Made by a program: the position numbers and the translations under genes | NCBI GenBank assembly: GCA_934661375.1 | Contig: CAKUJH010000022.1 | Location: 1-59,208, forward strand | Origin: an uncultured Victivallales bacterium | GTDB taxonomy: Bacteria > Verrucomicrobiota > Lentisphaeria > Victivallales > UBA1829 | Length of the DNA stretch: 59,208 bases | Reading direction: 5' to 3' | The notes under the pieces: model-generated | Databases searched by the model: none | The model's input: only the letters and a program-made list of their open reading frames with translations | Told to the model about the DNA's origin: nothing | Part shown: positions 36,023 through 46,972 of the stretch, in pieces | How the letters are laid out: every line of letters begins with the position of its first letter | Position numbering within the stretch: position 1 is the stretch's first letter

Positions 36023-36058
36023 CTCCGTGCCGGCTTCATGCTGTCACGGAGTTTTTTT
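36023..36058 (+). terminator. Terminator after the isomerase gene
   Basis: CTCCGTG and CACGGAG around a 15-base loop, then seven T. Confidence 0.85.
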
Positions 36059-36126
36059 GCATGGTTTACAGGAATACAGAAATTTTCTGTTCGTGATTCT
36101 GTGAGGAAATAACAGGAAAGAAAAGA

Positions 36127-36212
36127 TGGTGCCGACGATAGGATTTGAACCTACACCTCCGTGAAGAGACTGCGACCTGAACGCAGCGCGTCTGCCGTTC
36201 CGCCACGTCGGC
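36127..36212 (-). tRNA. tRNA-Leu (anticodon CAG)
   Basis: The minus strand reads GCCGACG at the 5' end and CGTCGGCACCA at the 3' end. The anticodon stem is CTGCG/CGCAG with loop TTCAGGT, giving CAG, and the long variable arm GTCTCTTCACGGAG and GGTTCAAATCC T-loop are those of leucine class II tRNAs. CCA is encoded. Length 86. The sequence is collinear with E. coli tRNA-Leu(CAG). Confidence 0.95.
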
Positions 36213-36231
36213 ATCTTTTGATGATGTGGTA

Positions 36232-36259
36232 AATATACGCCGGTTTTGTGAAAATTCAA
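36232..36259 (-). promoter_or_regulatory. tRNA-Leu promoter
   Basis: Minus strand: TTGAAT (36254-36259), a 16-bp spacer and TATATT (36232-36237), about 20 bases ahead of the tRNA. Confidence 0.65.
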
Positions 36260-36278
36260 GCCGGTTTTCAAAAAAAAT

Positions 36279-38165
<1,887 letters not shown>

Positions 38166-38182
38166 AATCCGTCACCCTCCCC

Positions 38183-39169
38183 TTAAAACAATTGATCCCG
38201 CAGAAGCGCACGCCATCCGGTTCCAAGCTGAAAATAATTCCGTATGAGAGAGGGCGTCAGTGCCAGAAAACGGAACGGACGGCAGAAAGAACGAAGCCGT
38301 AGCCTGTCTTGAAAATATTGGATATTGACATTTAAGCATTGTACATTGCGTTCCGGCGCAGCGAGACCGCCATGTTCTGCACAGACCTTAAGAGCATTCA
38401 GGAGGAAACTGGTTGCACTTATATCATCATGAGTTTTAAACACTTCTCTTAACCTGGACAGGATTTTTGTTTTGCTGCTGTTCTTCAACGGAGTAGACGC
38501 ATTGTTTTCATGAACACGGTAAAGAGTCAGCGTTTTATTGACATAGCGCATCGTTTCGAACAATGCCGCAGTCTGTTCCAGCCAGACATCATGAAATTTC
38601 ATGTTTTCCGGCATCAACAGAAAAAACGGAACGAATGCGCGTGTCATAGCCATCGCATGACCCGGTATAATCATTCTTTGTGCCAACATATATGGGAAAG
38701 CGTTTTTATGATTTATCGCATCCATGACCGGTTCAGCGGCTTTCAGATCTGCCGGAATCGTCTTTCCCAACGGGGTTAAGGTGGCGGAAACCATTTCACT
38801 GCTGCAGGCGACCACCTGGCAATCCGGATGAGTTTCCAGCTCCTCTGTAAGGACTTCCACTTTTTCCGGAAGCCAGACATCGTCCTGGTCGCAAAGGAAA
38901 ACCAGATCCCCGGAAGCAGCCTGTACAGCATTGCGGAAATTAGCCTCTATCCCTTTCCTTTGCAAATTTCTGATATACCGCAAGGTGCCATTCCAGTTTG
39001 CAGCCTCTTGCCGCACCGCCTGTTCTGTCTTGCTGTCCTCGGAATCATCACTGACTATGATTTCATCCACGGCACGGGTCTGATGAAATAGGCTGCGCAA
39101 TTGTTCGGCAATGAATTTTTCTCCGTGATACGCAGCTATTGCTACCGAAATCGTTTTTATGCGTTTCAT
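38183..39169 (-). CDS. Glycosyltransferase, GT2 family
   Basis: 328 residues. GT-A fold: SVAIAAYHGEKFIAEQLRSL and IIVSDDSED form the nucleotide-binding start, and VFLCDQDDVWLPEKVE contains the DXD metal site (near residue 84), as in rhamnosyl- or glucosyltransferases of O-antigen and capsule clusters. The start at 39169 follows a GGGGG stretch and lies 11 bases after the stop of the DUF616 gene. Donor and acceptor unknown. Confidence 0.85.
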   Translation of the reverse strand: MKRIKTISVAIAAYHGEKFIAEQLRSLFHQTRAVDEIIVSDDSEDSKTEQAVRQEAANWNGTLRYIRNLQRKGIEANFRNAVQAASGDLVFLCDQDDVWLPEKVEVLTEELETHPDCQVVACSSEMVSATLTPLGKTIPADLKAAEPVMDAINHKNAFPYMLAQRMIIPGHAMAMTRAFVPFFLLMPENMKFHDVWLEQTAALFETMRYVNKTLTLYRVHENNASTPLKNSSKTKILSRLREVFKTHDDISATSFLLNALKVCAEHGGLAAPERNVQCLNVNIQYFQDRLRLRSFCRPFRFLALTPSLIRNYFQLGTGWRALLRDQLF

Positions 39170-39180
39170 GATGCCCCCGT

Positions 39181-39951
39181 TCAGTAACACCTGTTCCAGG
39201 AAATACCGAAATACCTATATAGCAGATACAGCCTGAACAGCAGCAAATGACTGATTATATAACGAAAACAACGCATTGGCAATGATCTGTGTTTTATGTT
39301 TCTGTGCGGATGCACAAAGCAAGAGTAAAAGTCTTTTGACCAGAAGAAAACCGGAGTCAGCTCATTTTTCCAAAGCGCATACATAACACTCATTTGATCA
39401 CGATAAGAATAACGAGAATATAAATCCCACCAGCTCTGAGAAAAAGCCTTTATCGCCGGATCATTGTGTTTGCGCAACATACAGCAGCAAACAAATAAAC
39501 CGCGGTTTTCCGGCAACCCAGATTTCAGCAGAAAGCAGGTCTGCCGGAAAATCGTATTGGGGTTGTCTATCAGCCGCCGGGTTAAGCAGCGCGCCTCCTG
39601 ATAAACACAGTTCCTGTCGGAATGCGGAACCATTGCGAGTAAGACTTTTTCAGCAATCAGTTGATCCGCCCGTTTCATGACGGCATCCGTCAGCTCCAAA
39701 TTGGCATCCACCCACAAACTATATTCATAATCAGGAAGAACCAGGTGCGGATTCAGCTTCGGAAAGCGGGTTAAGCGCGTTCCTTTATCGGAATCAAATG
39801 GAATCCTGCGTATTTGCCATACTCCGACCGAAGGACCGGGAATGTCATTGCTGAAACAGATATAATCGTAATCCGGTCGAACAGAAACAGGTTGTTTCAA
39901 ATCATCATATCCGGCTGTCAACGATGTGTATACGACTTTACTGTGCATCAT
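39181..39951 (-). CDS. DUF616-type glycosyltransferase
   Basis: 256 residues. VVYTSLTAGYDDLKQP, DYICFSND, the KLNPHLVLPDYEYSLWVDANLEL stretch and HSDRNCVYQEA match the DUF616/TOD1-like glycosyltransferases found in surface-glycan clusters. The C-terminus is basic and hydrophobic, perhaps membrane-associated. The ATG at 39951 overlaps the previous stop (ATGA) and has AGAGG upstream. Base composition of this gene and its two upstream neighbours is more AT-rich than the genes around them. Confidence 0.75.
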   Translation of the reverse strand: MMHSKVVYTSLTAGYDDLKQPVSVRPDYDYICFSNDIPGPSVGVWQIRRIPFDSDKGTRLTRFPKLNPHLVLPDYEYSLWVDANLELTDAVMKRADQLIAEKVLLAMVPHSDRNCVYQEARCLTRRLIDNPNTIFRQTCFLLKSGLPENRGLFVCCCMLRKHNDPAIKAFSQSWWDLYSRYSYRDQMSVMYALWKNELTPVFFWSKDFYSCFVHPHRNIKHRSLPMRCFRYIISHLLLFRLYLLYRYFGISWNRCY

Positions 39952-40817
39952 TTTTCCTCTTTCGAAATGTATTGACAGCTTCTGACGAAGCACCACGGGA
40001 AAGCCAAAAAACGACCAGAATGTGAGAATTTTGCCCTTTTCCTTAATTTCCGCTTTGCGACCAACAGTGAACGAGATAATTGATGCTCCCCAAAGTATTT
40101 TTCCTCAGAATTAACTGCTTTCCAACCAGTTCGCATAAAATGAACTCCGCATTCCTCGAGATGTTTTCTAAAAAAAACGTCATCCCCATAAAAACCGGAA
40201 TACGCCTCATCATATCCATGCAAAGAAAAGAAAACACTTTTTTTCATGCAAAAAATATTGGGAATTACATAAACCGGGTTCTGCCATTCCAGCAGATAGA
40301 ATGCGTTATCCTCAAAGACGGTCTCCATGCAGTTGCGGAGCGTTTCTTCCGGTATAAAATGGTCTATATCGCAAAACAGCAGTTTTCCTGCCGAAGCATA
40401 GCACGCCCCCAGATTTCTGGCTCCACCGCCATTCCATGGAATATCTTTTTTTATCCTCAAAAGAGATATATTTAAATTCAATTCCGGCAATGGCAATGGA
40501 TATGGAGAACCATCATCAATTATGATGATTTCCAAATTTTCCAGAATATCAGAAGAAAAAACTTCATACTTTTGCAATTGTTCAATAAAACCGTAAAACT
40601 CATTGTGTTGATAATAAACGTTATATATCAACGCCATACGGCTTTTACTGCCCTTTTTCAACCCTTGACTGCACGGAAGTTTATTGAAATCAAGCATTCC
40701 ATCCGCTATATCTCGTCCATCAAAAAAACGCAGCAGTTTTCTGCCTGCGCGTTCACATCGTCCGGCGAACTGATGCGGCAGCTTATTAATCAAATTTTTG
40801 ATTATTGCTTTTATCAT
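39948..40817 (-). CDS. Glycosyltransferase, GT2-like (GT-A fold)
   Basis: 289 residues. LEIIIIDDGSPYPLPLPE and WNGGGARNLGACYASAGKLLFCDIDHFIPEE carry the GT-A nucleotide pocket and a DID metal motif; the later ...YSGFYGDDVFFRKHLEECG is typical of galactosyltransferase-like GT2/GT27 proteins. The ATG at 40817 is chosen with AAGG upstream; the frame also reaches 40850, inside the previous gene. AT-rich relative to the flanking clusters, suggesting that this part of the operon was acquired by transfer. Confidence 0.75.
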   Translation of the reverse strand: MIKAIIKNLINKLPHQFAGRCERAGRKLLRFFDGRDIADGMLDFNKLPCSQGLKKGSKSRMALIYNVYYQHNEFYGFIEQLQKYEVFSSDILENLEIIIIDDGSPYPLPLPELNLNISLLRIKKDIPWNGGGARNLGACYASAGKLLFCDIDHFIPEETLRNCMETVFEDNAFYLLEWQNPVYVIPNIFCMKKSVFFSLHGYDEAYSGFYGDDVFFRKHLEECGVHFMRTGWKAVNSEEKYFGEHQLSRSLLVAKRKLRKRAKFSHSGRFLAFPWCFVRSCQYISKEEK

Positions 40818-40830
40818 GAAAACCAAAACC

Positions 40831-41889
40831 TTAAATGCTGTCATTGGCATTTTTGGGAAACGCCAGCAAAGTCAGCTCAATAGATTCCACTTTTGGTGAA
40901 AGACTCTGAATTTGATATTCATAATCCAGATTCAGCGATTTCAAATAGTCATAAACCCCAAGCAATTCTTCCTGATTATGGTAAATCCCCAAACTCAATA
41001 CCGGCAAATCCCGTTTGAGAATTTTTTCTGCACCCCGGATCAGATCCAGACACATGCCCTCTACATCCGCCTTGATTAAGCCGATTTTATTTTGCTGAGA
41101 AAAAAACAAATGGTCAATAGAGTCTATTTTTATGACCGCCGATTCCCCGACAGATCGACCGCTGTCCGCAGAAGTTAAATCAAATCCCATTCCTCCCGCG
41201 TCTTTTACCAGCAATTCACTTTGCTGCAGCCCCAATCCCATTGCAGATAATTCATACTTGTCTTCTGGTATCGCATTTTTTTGGAAGTGCTCAAGACAGT
41301 TCCTGCGGTTCAATGCAGAAGGTTCAAAGGAATACACTTTTCCCGGCTCATAATATTTCAGAAACACCAGGGCAGAATCACCGAATCCAGCACCCGCATC
41401 AATAAAAGTTTTGCCTTTGATATAATCTTTGATTTCCGAAGGCGCAAAACGCAAGCCATGGTGATAGTAAAATGCTTCTGGAACCCACATGACTCTTCCA
41501 TTCACCCGGAAATGCAATTTTTTGGAATTTGCAATAGTTTCTCTTTGAATTACAGAAAATTCTTTCAGTTCTTCCGGACTCATCAGACGCGCATAATTAA
41601 ACAGCAGTGATCCCGGCGGATAAGGCAACTCGGCAAAGATCCGAATCCGGTGGACATATTCCTGCAGCAAAGATATTGTTTCCGGTGGAAAATCCGTATA
41701 TGTTTCGGCAATTTTTTCATCGGTTACGTCTGCAAAATTTTCAGCCGGGAACATCGGGCTCCGCGGCGGAAGAATGTGCCACGGGTTCAATAAAATACAA
41801 CCCGTGATCTTGATTTTTTCGGCAATACACGATGGGAGAACAGCATCCAGAATGGAGTAAACAATATCAATGATTCGCTGTTTGTTCAT
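40831..41889 (-). CDS. FkbM-family methyltransferase
   Basis: 352 residues. SAM-dependent methyltransferase: FIDAGAGFGDSALVFLKYY is the glycine-rich SAM loop, YSFEPSALNRRNCLEHF the acidic-loop segment, and IGLIKADVEGMCLDLIRGAE the conserved FkbM metal/Asp-Glu motif. It probably O-methylates a sugar residue of the glycan made by the operon. The frame ends 13 bases ahead of the next glycosyltransferase start. The 130-residue N-terminal extension is not recognised. Confidence 0.8.
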   Translation of the reverse strand: MNKQRIIDIVYSILDAVLPSCIAEKIKITGCILLNPWHILPPRSPMFPAENFADVTDEKIAETYTDFPPETISLLQEYVHRIRIFAELPYPPGSLLFNYARLMSPEELKEFSVIQRETIANSKKLHFRVNGRVMWVPEAFYYHHGLRFAPSEIKDYIKGKTFIDAGAGFGDSALVFLKYYEPGKVYSFEPSALNRRNCLEHFQKNAIPEDKYELSAMGLGLQQSELLVKDAGGMGFDLTSADSGRSVGESAVIKIDSIDHLFFSQQNKIGLIKADVEGMCLDLIRGAEKILKRDLPVLSLGIYHNQEELLGVYDYLKSLNLDYEYQIQSLSPKVESIELTLLAFPKNANDSI

Positions 41890-41907
41890 CAGGATTATCC
41901 TTTATCA

Positions 41908-42921
41908 TTATGCTCCGTAAAATTCGCGGTACCAGTCGACGAAATTCTTCACGCCGAGTTCCAAGGGAGTCGACGGCAGAAAATCATAATCACGTTTCAA
42001 TTTCGAAGTATCCGACCAGGTGCGGTACATGTCGCCGGGCTGTAACGGCAATAACTCCAATTGCGCCGTTTTCCGCGTTGCCTTCTCCACCGCATGGACA
42101 AAATCCCGCAATCCCACCGGATGCCCGTTGCCGATATTGTAAACCCGGAACGGAATTTCATCCGCACGGCACAGCGGTTTCAGGAGGACCCGCACCACTC
42201 CTTCCACAATGTCGTCAATGTAGGTGAAGTCCCGCTGCATGTCGCCGTGATTGTACAGCTGGATCGGCGTGCCGTTCAGAACCGCACGGGTGAACTTGAA
42301 CAACGCCATGTCCGGACGTCCCCACGGACCGTACACCGTGAAAAACCGCAGACCCGTCGACGGGATTCCGAACAGGGACGCATAAGACCCGGTCATCAGC
42401 TCGCTGCTCTTTTTCGTTGCGGCGTAAAGACTTACCGGATTCGCCATAGGATCGTCCTCGCGGAACGGAATGTTCGGGGAACTGCCGTAGACACTCGAAC
42501 TCGAAGCAAATACAAAATGTTCCACGGGATTGTCCCGGCAGCCTTCCAGCACGTTGAAGAAACCGTCGATATTGCTCTGGATGTAGACCGCGGGGTTTTC
42601 CACGCTGTACCGCACGCCCGCCTGTGCCGCCAGATGGCATACGGCATCGAAATGTTCTTTGTGGAACAGCTTGACCATGGCGGCGGCGTCTTCCAGATTC
42701 AGCTGACAGAAGCGTCCGCCGAGCGGCGACTCCAGCATTCTGCCATAGGCGATGGACTCCGCTTCGAAGCCGCATTCCTTCAGCCGCGCCAGTTTCAGAT
42801 TGACGTCATAATAATTGTTCAGGTTGTCAATGCCGAGGACATCGAAGCCCATGGCGGTCAGCCGGCGGTAAAGATGAAAGCCGATGAATCCGGCGGAACC
42901 TGTTACCAGTATTTTCTTCAT
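41908..42921 (-). CDS. NAD-dependent UDP-sugar epimerase (GalE/UDP-GlcA 4-epimerase type)
   Basis: 337 residues. Short-chain dehydrogenase-like epimerase: ILVTGSAGFIGFHLYRRL is the NAD-binding GxxGxxG, SSSSVYG carries the catalytic Ser/Thr and YAATKKSSELM the YxxxK pair. The Rx5YGPWGRPDMALFKF segment is characteristic of UDP-glucuronate 4-epimerases, which supply UDP-galacturonate. It overlaps the upstream GT4 gene by ATGA. It makes a donor for the glycosyltransferases encoded downstream. Confidence 0.85.
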   Translation of the reverse strand: MKKILVTGSAGFIGFHLYRRLTAMGFDVLGIDNLNNYYDVNLKLARLKECGFEAESIAYGRMLESPLGGRFCQLNLEDAAAMVKLFHKEHFDAVCHLAAQAGVRYSVENPAVYIQSNIDGFFNVLEGCRDNPVEHFVFASSSSVYGSSPNIPFREDDPMANPVSLYAATKKSSELMTGSYASLFGIPSTGLRFFTVYGPWGRPDMALFKFTRAVLNGTPIQLYNHGDMQRDFTYIDDIVEGVVRVLLKPLCRADEIPFRVYNIGNGHPVGLRDFVHAVEKATRKTAQLELLPLQPGDMYRTWSDTSKLKRDYDFLPSTPLELGVKNFVDWYREFYGA

Positions 42922-44018
42922 GATCTCCGTTCCGACAGCTGTTCGAACAGCTGTCTGAATTGCGATTTGACCCTGCCGATGGAATGATGGGTGCGTACAT
43001 ATTCAAACGCCTGCGAGCCAAGCCGTTCTGCCAATTCCGGATCGGCTGCGGTGCGGAGCAGCAGAGCCGCCGCGGCGGCAGTGTCGCCGACCGGGAAAAG
43101 CAATCCCGTCTTTTCCGGAAAAATCACTTCATTGGTGCCGTCCACATCGCTGGCGACCACGGGCAGACCGGCAGCCATGGCTTCGAGCAGAACATTGTCG
43201 AGCGGCGCCCAGTGGGCGGTATGCAGCATGAGATCCGCCGCCTGATAAACGATTTCCACATCCTTGCGGAAGGGCAGGAAGCGCACCTGATTTTCAATGC
43301 CGAGCTCCGCGGTCTGTTTCAGCAGCTCCGCTTTGAGCGGACCGTCCCCGATCAGGAGGAAGAACAGATCCGGATTCTGTTTCAGGGCGATGGCGGCGGC
43401 GGCAAGGAAATCCCGCTGCGTTTTCTGCGGAGAAAAACGCCCCACATTGATCACCAGAAATCTGCCGTCGGGAATGCCGAGAAGCTGCCGCGCACGCTGT
43501 CTGTTCTCCGGATGATGAAAACGTTCCGTCTCGACGAAATTGCGCACGACGACCAGCTTTTCCGGCGGGACGCCGCGGTCAAGCAGCTGTTTTTCAATTG
43601 CGGCGGAAACCGCCAATGCTTTGGTATTCAAGGATGTGCAGATGCGGTCGATCCACGGATGACTGCACCATCCTCTGACATTTCCGACTCTGGACATGTT
43701 GATGCGTTCGACACAGGGAATCTTCATCAGTTTCGCGATGCCGGCGATGAAGCGGGAGGCGTGGAGATAAATCAGATCCGGCTGAATGCGGCGGATTTCC
43801 CGGATGACCGCCCACACGGTCCACGGTCTGCGCAAGGAAAATTCCATAAGACGGCAGGGGATGCCGCGCTGTTCCAGAGCCGCCCGGAGCGGACCGTCCT
43901 GAAAAAGCAGCACGGAGAAGGAAATATCGCCGTCCGCCGCAAAAGCGTCCATCAATTTCAGCAGGAAGACCTGGCTTCCGCCAAGTTCTCCGTAAGTAAC
44001 AGGGACCAGAATTTTCAT
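42918..44018 (-). CDS. Glycosyltransferase, GT4 family
   Basis: 366 residues, first gene of the glycan operon. PVTYGELGGSQVFLLKLMDAF is the acceptor-side glycine loop, INVGRFSPQKTQRDFLAAA the linker to the donor domain, and PLDNVLLEAMAAGLPVVASDVDGTNEV the EX7E donor motif. GGAG precedes the ATG and a promoter lies at 44057-44084. Its stop overlaps the epimerase start. Confidence 0.85.
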   Translation of the reverse strand: MKILVPVTYGELGGSQVFLLKLMDAFAADGDISFSVLLFQDGPLRAALEQRGIPCRLMEFSLRRPWTVWAVIREIRRIQPDLIYLHASRFIAGIAKLMKIPCVERINMSRVGNVRGWCSHPWIDRICTSLNTKALAVSAAIEKQLLDRGVPPEKLVVVRNFVETERFHHPENRQRARQLLGIPDGRFLVINVGRFSPQKTQRDFLAAAAIALKQNPDLFFLLIGDGPLKAELLKQTAELGIENQVRFLPFRKDVEIVYQAADLMLHTAHWAPLDNVLLEAMAAGLPVVASDVDGTNEVIFPEKTGLLFPVGDTAAAAALLLRTAADPELAERLGSQAFEYVRTHHSIGRVKSQFRQLFEQLSERRS

Positions 44019-44056
44019 GAACGCAGCAGCTCCTTAAAATCAATTCAACCGGATTC

Positions 44057-44084
44057 AATATAGACGCAACTTCTTCAAATGCAA
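44057..44084 (-). promoter_or_regulatory. Promoter of the surface-glycan operon
   Basis: Minus strand: TTGCAT (44079-44084), a 16-bp spacer and TATATT (44057-44062), about 40 bases upstream of the first gene. Confidence 0.6.
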
Positions 44085-44105
44085 ATCGCAAAGGGCGAAA
44101 TTACA

Positions 44106-44144
44106 CAAAAAACCTCCAGCCGGCGGAACAGGACCGGCGGGAGG
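44106..44144 (-). terminator. Terminator of the oxidoreductase operon
   Basis: On the minus strand CCTCC-c-GCCGG pairs with CCGGC-t-GGAGG (one internal mismatch), followed by six T. Confidence 0.85.
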
Positions 44145-44171
44145 CAGGGTAAAACATCTGACCGAAACGGC

Positions 44172-45260
44172 TTATTTGCCGAATTCGTCCGGATGAATTT
44201 TATATGCAGGATTCTGCTTTTTGACCATTTCGGTCACGCGGACCACATTGAATGCTTCCTCCGGTTTGATCGGATAGGGTTTGCCTTCGCGGATGGTCTG
44301 GTAGAGCAGATGATACAGATCCAGAATGGTCAATCCGTTGGACGGCTCGGTCATGATGGTTTTGCGGATCCATTTCTGCTGGATCTGCCCGCCGAACCCG
44401 CCGCCGATCGGGGGAGTTCCCGGATTGGCGGGATTGTCGGGCCATTTCATCTTGGGATCCAGATATTTGAGCTTGATGTCCTGTTCATCTTCGCTGATCA
44501 GCGAACCGCGGGTGCCGTAGACCGCGTAAACCGGGGAGGGCAGAGCCACGCCGCCGGAAATTTCAATATCGACGATGCGCCCGTTCTTGCCTTTGAGGAT
44601 GATTTTCAGATGATCTTCGGCGTCGCCGCGGGCGGCGATGGTTTTGAGGTCGCTCCAGACGGAATCCAGCGGGGATTCCAGGAACTGCAAGCCCTGGTCG
44701 ATCAGGTGGGGTCCCCAGTTGTTGAGCTGACCGCCGCCGCAGTCGACGAGAGTCTGCCAGTCATCGCGGAACTGATAGCTGTGGCGGCAGAGTTTGAGTT
44801 CGTACACTTCGCCGAGAATGCCGCTGTGCATGATGTCCAGCACGTGATTGAAGCAGGCTTCCAGCCGGCGGTTGTGACGGAAGAACAGTTTGCCGGGATA
44901 TTTTTTGACTGCCTGTTCGAGTTTTTCGGCACCGGCAACGGACAGGGCAATCGGTTTTTCCAGAAAAACCATTTTTCCGGCTTCGAGAGCGCGGATGGCG
45001 TAATCCACATGCTGCGGAGAACGAACCGCCACGGAAACCAGCTCGATATTCTTGTCCGCCAGGAATTTATTTCCGTCGAGATACGTTTCCGCCTGCGGAT
45101 ATTTTTCTTTGAAAAGTTTCAGACGGTCTTCTTCCAGATCGCAGCCGGCGACAATGGTGAATTCATCGGGGAACTGCCCGATTTCATAGCAGTGCATCCC
45201 CCAGCCGGCACGGCCGAGACCCCAGATACCGACTTTGATCGGATTTTTTTCAGCAGTCAT
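44172..45260 (-). CDS. Gfo/Idh/MocA-family oxidoreductase
   Basis: 362 residues. NAD(P)-dependent sugar or polyol dehydrogenase. VGIWGLGRAGWGMH is the dinucleotide loop, SPQHVDYAIRALEAGKMVFLEKPIA carries the EKP motif with the catalytic lysine (near residue 100), and NWGPHLIDQGLQFL holds the GxHxxD histidine/aspartate pair. It follows the TIM-barrel isomerase gene by 30 bases in an operon controlled from the AraC divergent region; together they would oxidise and isomerise a sugar or inositol-like compound. Confidence 0.88.
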   Translation of the reverse strand: MTAEKNPIKVGIWGLGRAGWGMHCYEIGQFPDEFTIVAGCDLEEDRLKLFKEKYPQAETYLDGNKFLADKNIELVSVAVRSPQHVDYAIRALEAGKMVFLEKPIALSVAGAEKLEQAVKKYPGKLFFRHNRRLEACFNHVLDIMHSGILGEVYELKLCRHSYQFRDDWQTLVDCGGGQLNNWGPHLIDQGLQFLESPLDSVWSDLKTIAARGDAEDHLKIILKGKNGRIVDIEISGGVALPSPVYAVYGTRGSLISEDEQDIKLKYLDPKMKWPDNPANPGTPPIGGGFGGQIQQKWIRKTIMTEPSNGLTILDLYHLLYQTIREGKPYPIKPEEAFNVVRVTEMVKKQNPAYKIHPDEFGK

Positions 45261-45290
45261 TTTTCAGTCTCCTATATTAGGTTTGCGGAT

Positions 45291-46049
45291 TCAGCAGAAA
45301 ATTTTCTTGAGAGCGTCGACGCTGACTTTGAGGTCGGTCAGCGGTTCGCGCAGATGAGTGTCATGTTCGACCAGAACCCATTTGTCATAACCGCGTTTTT
45401 TGAGGAGTTTTGCGGCTTCTTCCCAGGGTTCATTGCAGTTGCCCGCGCCCAGTTCGCAGAAACGCAGACGCTCGGTCCAGTGTTCCAGATCCAGTTTTTC
45501 GTCCTTGATGAACACGTCCTTGAAATGGACTGCGGCGATCCGGTCGAAATACCGGTCAATGGTGCCGAGAACATCGCCGCCCGCGCCGAACAGATGTCCG
45601 ATGTCCAGCAGCAGACTTGCTTCGGGAACTTCTTCCATGAAACGGTCCAGTTCATCCTGATTCTGGATGCGCTGTCCGAGATGGTTGTGCAGAGCCGCTT
45701 TCAATCCGAAATTGGCGGCGACCTTGACAAAGCGTTTACTGCGGCGGATGTAGGTATCCATATCAACCGTGCGGCCGCTGTCGCCGGGGGTGAGCCAGAC
45801 ATATTCCTTGCCGAGAGCCGCGGTGAAATTGGTGGACTGCTCCACGCCGCCGCTGCATCTGCAAGTGGCGAAATCCATGCCGAGCCGGCGGTAAAGAGCC
45901 GCGCGGTAAACGGCGTCGGCGGCATCATTGCATTCCAGCCGTTCCGTTCCATCAAAGCCGATGGATTTCAATTCTTCCAACCGCAGCTGAATATCATAGC
46001 AGCCGCCCTCCCACACATTCATTCCGTAATCCGCAACGCCGAATTTCAT
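45291..46049 (-). CDS. Sugar phosphate isomerase/epimerase-like TIM barrel
   Basis: 252 residues, AP-endonuclease-2 superfamily (IolE/hydroxypyruvate isomerase-like). Metal-ligand segments: KAALHNHLGQ, LLLDIGHLF, AAVHFKDVF and VLVEHDTH at the end of the barrel. AAGGAG precedes the start. First gene of the minus-strand operon with the Gfo/Idh oxidoreductase. Substrate not determined. Confidence 0.82.
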   Translation of the reverse strand: MKFGVADYGMNVWEGGCYDIQLRLEELKSIGFDGTERLECNDAADAVYRAALYRRLGMDFATCRCSGGVEQSTNFTAALGKEYVWLTPGDSGRTVDMDTYIRRSKRFVKVAANFGLKAALHNHLGQRIQNQDELDRFMEEVPEASLLLDIGHLFGAGGDVLGTIDRYFDRIAAVHFKDVFIKDEKLDLEHWTERLRFCELGAGNCNEPWEEAAKLLKKRGYDKWVLVEHDTHLREPLTDLKVSVDALKKIFC

Positions 46050-46070
46050 GAAAAACTCCTTGGTTAAGGG

Positions 46071-46158
46071 TTGACAAATTGATATTTTGATTCATATTAT
46101 ATCATGAAAAACAAATAATAGAATGGATAAAAACGACATAAAAATGGACATTTTGATT
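46071..46158. promoter_or_regulatory. Divergent AraC-type control region with 21-bp direct repeats
   Basis: Plus strand: TTGACA (46071-46076), then TATTAT (46095-46100), driving the AraC gene. Minus strand: TATAAT (46096-46101) but a poor -35, driving the isomerase. AATGGATA (46122-46129) and AATGGACA (46143-46150) are direct half-sites 21 bp apart, two helical turns, as in classical AraC operators, and lie just upstream of the weak minus-strand -35. ATTTTGATT also occurs twice (46084-46092, 46150-46158). This suggests activation of the minus-strand operon by the AraC protein. Confidence 0.6.
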
Positions 46159-46165
46159 TTTTGAG

Positions 46166-46969
46166 ATGAAGTATTACGAATCACTGGTGTTCAATACCTA
46201 CGGAGATTATCCGGAATCGCGGGGAATCTCCAAGGACGGCGTATTTCACGGCTATTACGGGATTCAGTACAACCATTCGGGACCGCTGCTGTATTCCCGG
46301 AATCATGAACCGGAAATCACCGTGGAGGGCTCTTATGCGTTTTTCACGTATCCGGGACCGAATTTCCGTTACGGGGCATTGCCCGGCACGCACCGGCATC
46401 ATTGCTTCATCTGTTTCAGCGGAACACTGATCCGGCGTTTTCTGGCAGGGGGACTGCTGGATCTGAAACGGCGTTCGCCGCTGATTCAGGTGGTGTATTC
46501 GGAGCGGTTCTATTCCGTATTCCGCAAACTGCTGGATCTGCTTCAGCAGCCGGGCGGCTCTCTGCGTCCGCGGGCGGGCTGGATGCTGGAGGATCTGCTG
46601 CTTCAATTGCAGGAACAGCCCGGCGCGCGGCTGAAAGTCAACGCCTTCTGCGAACGGGAACTGCATCTGCTGCGGGAGAAAATAGCCGAACAGCCGCTGC
46701 TGGACTGGCATTTTGAAAATGAGGCGCGGCGTCTGTCGGTATCGTATTCCCATTTCCGGCGGATGTTCCGGGAAGTGGCGGGCTGTGCGCCGAACCAGTT
46801 CCTGATTGAAGCGCGGCTGAGTTACGCGGAACGGATGCTGGAAAACGGAGTGCTGTCCATTGCGGAAGTCGCACACCGCTGCGGTTTTCCGGATGAGTTT
46901 TATTTTTCCCGTCTTTTCCGGAAGCACCGTCTGATTTCGCCCTCGGATTTCCGGGGTTCCTTCCGGTGA
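46166..46969 (+). CDS. AraC-family transcriptional regulator
   Basis: 267 residues. The N-terminal ligand-binding half (cupin-like; FTYPGPNFRYGALPGT) precedes two helix-turn-helix motifs in the last 100 residues: ARRLSVSYSHFRRMFREVAGCAPNQFL and IAEVAHRCGFPDEFYFSRLFRKHRLISPSDF. It is divergent from the isomerase/oxidoreductase operon, with presumed operators between. It is convergent with a paralogous AraC gene whose stop is only three bases away. Confidence 0.88.
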   Translation: MKYYESLVFNTYGDYPESRGISKDGVFHGYYGIQYNHSGPLLYSRNHEPEITVEGSYAFFTYPGPNFRYGALPGTHRHHCFICFSGTLIRRFLAGGLLDLKRRSPLIQVVYSERFYSVFRKLLDLLQQPGGSLRPRAGWMLEDLLLQLQEQPGARLKVNAFCERELHLLREKIAEQPLLDWHFENEARRLSVSYSHFRRMFREVAGCAPNQFLIEARLSYAERMLENGVLSIAEVAHRCGFPDEFYFSRLFRKHRLISPSDFRGSFR

Positions 46970-46972
46970 AAA

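Noticed and set aside
44079..46067. A 662-codon plus-strand frame across the oxidoreductase and isomerase genes
   Set aside because: It is antisense to two recognisable enzymes on the minus strand; the predicted protein is Phe/Gln/Arg-rich and has no family motif.
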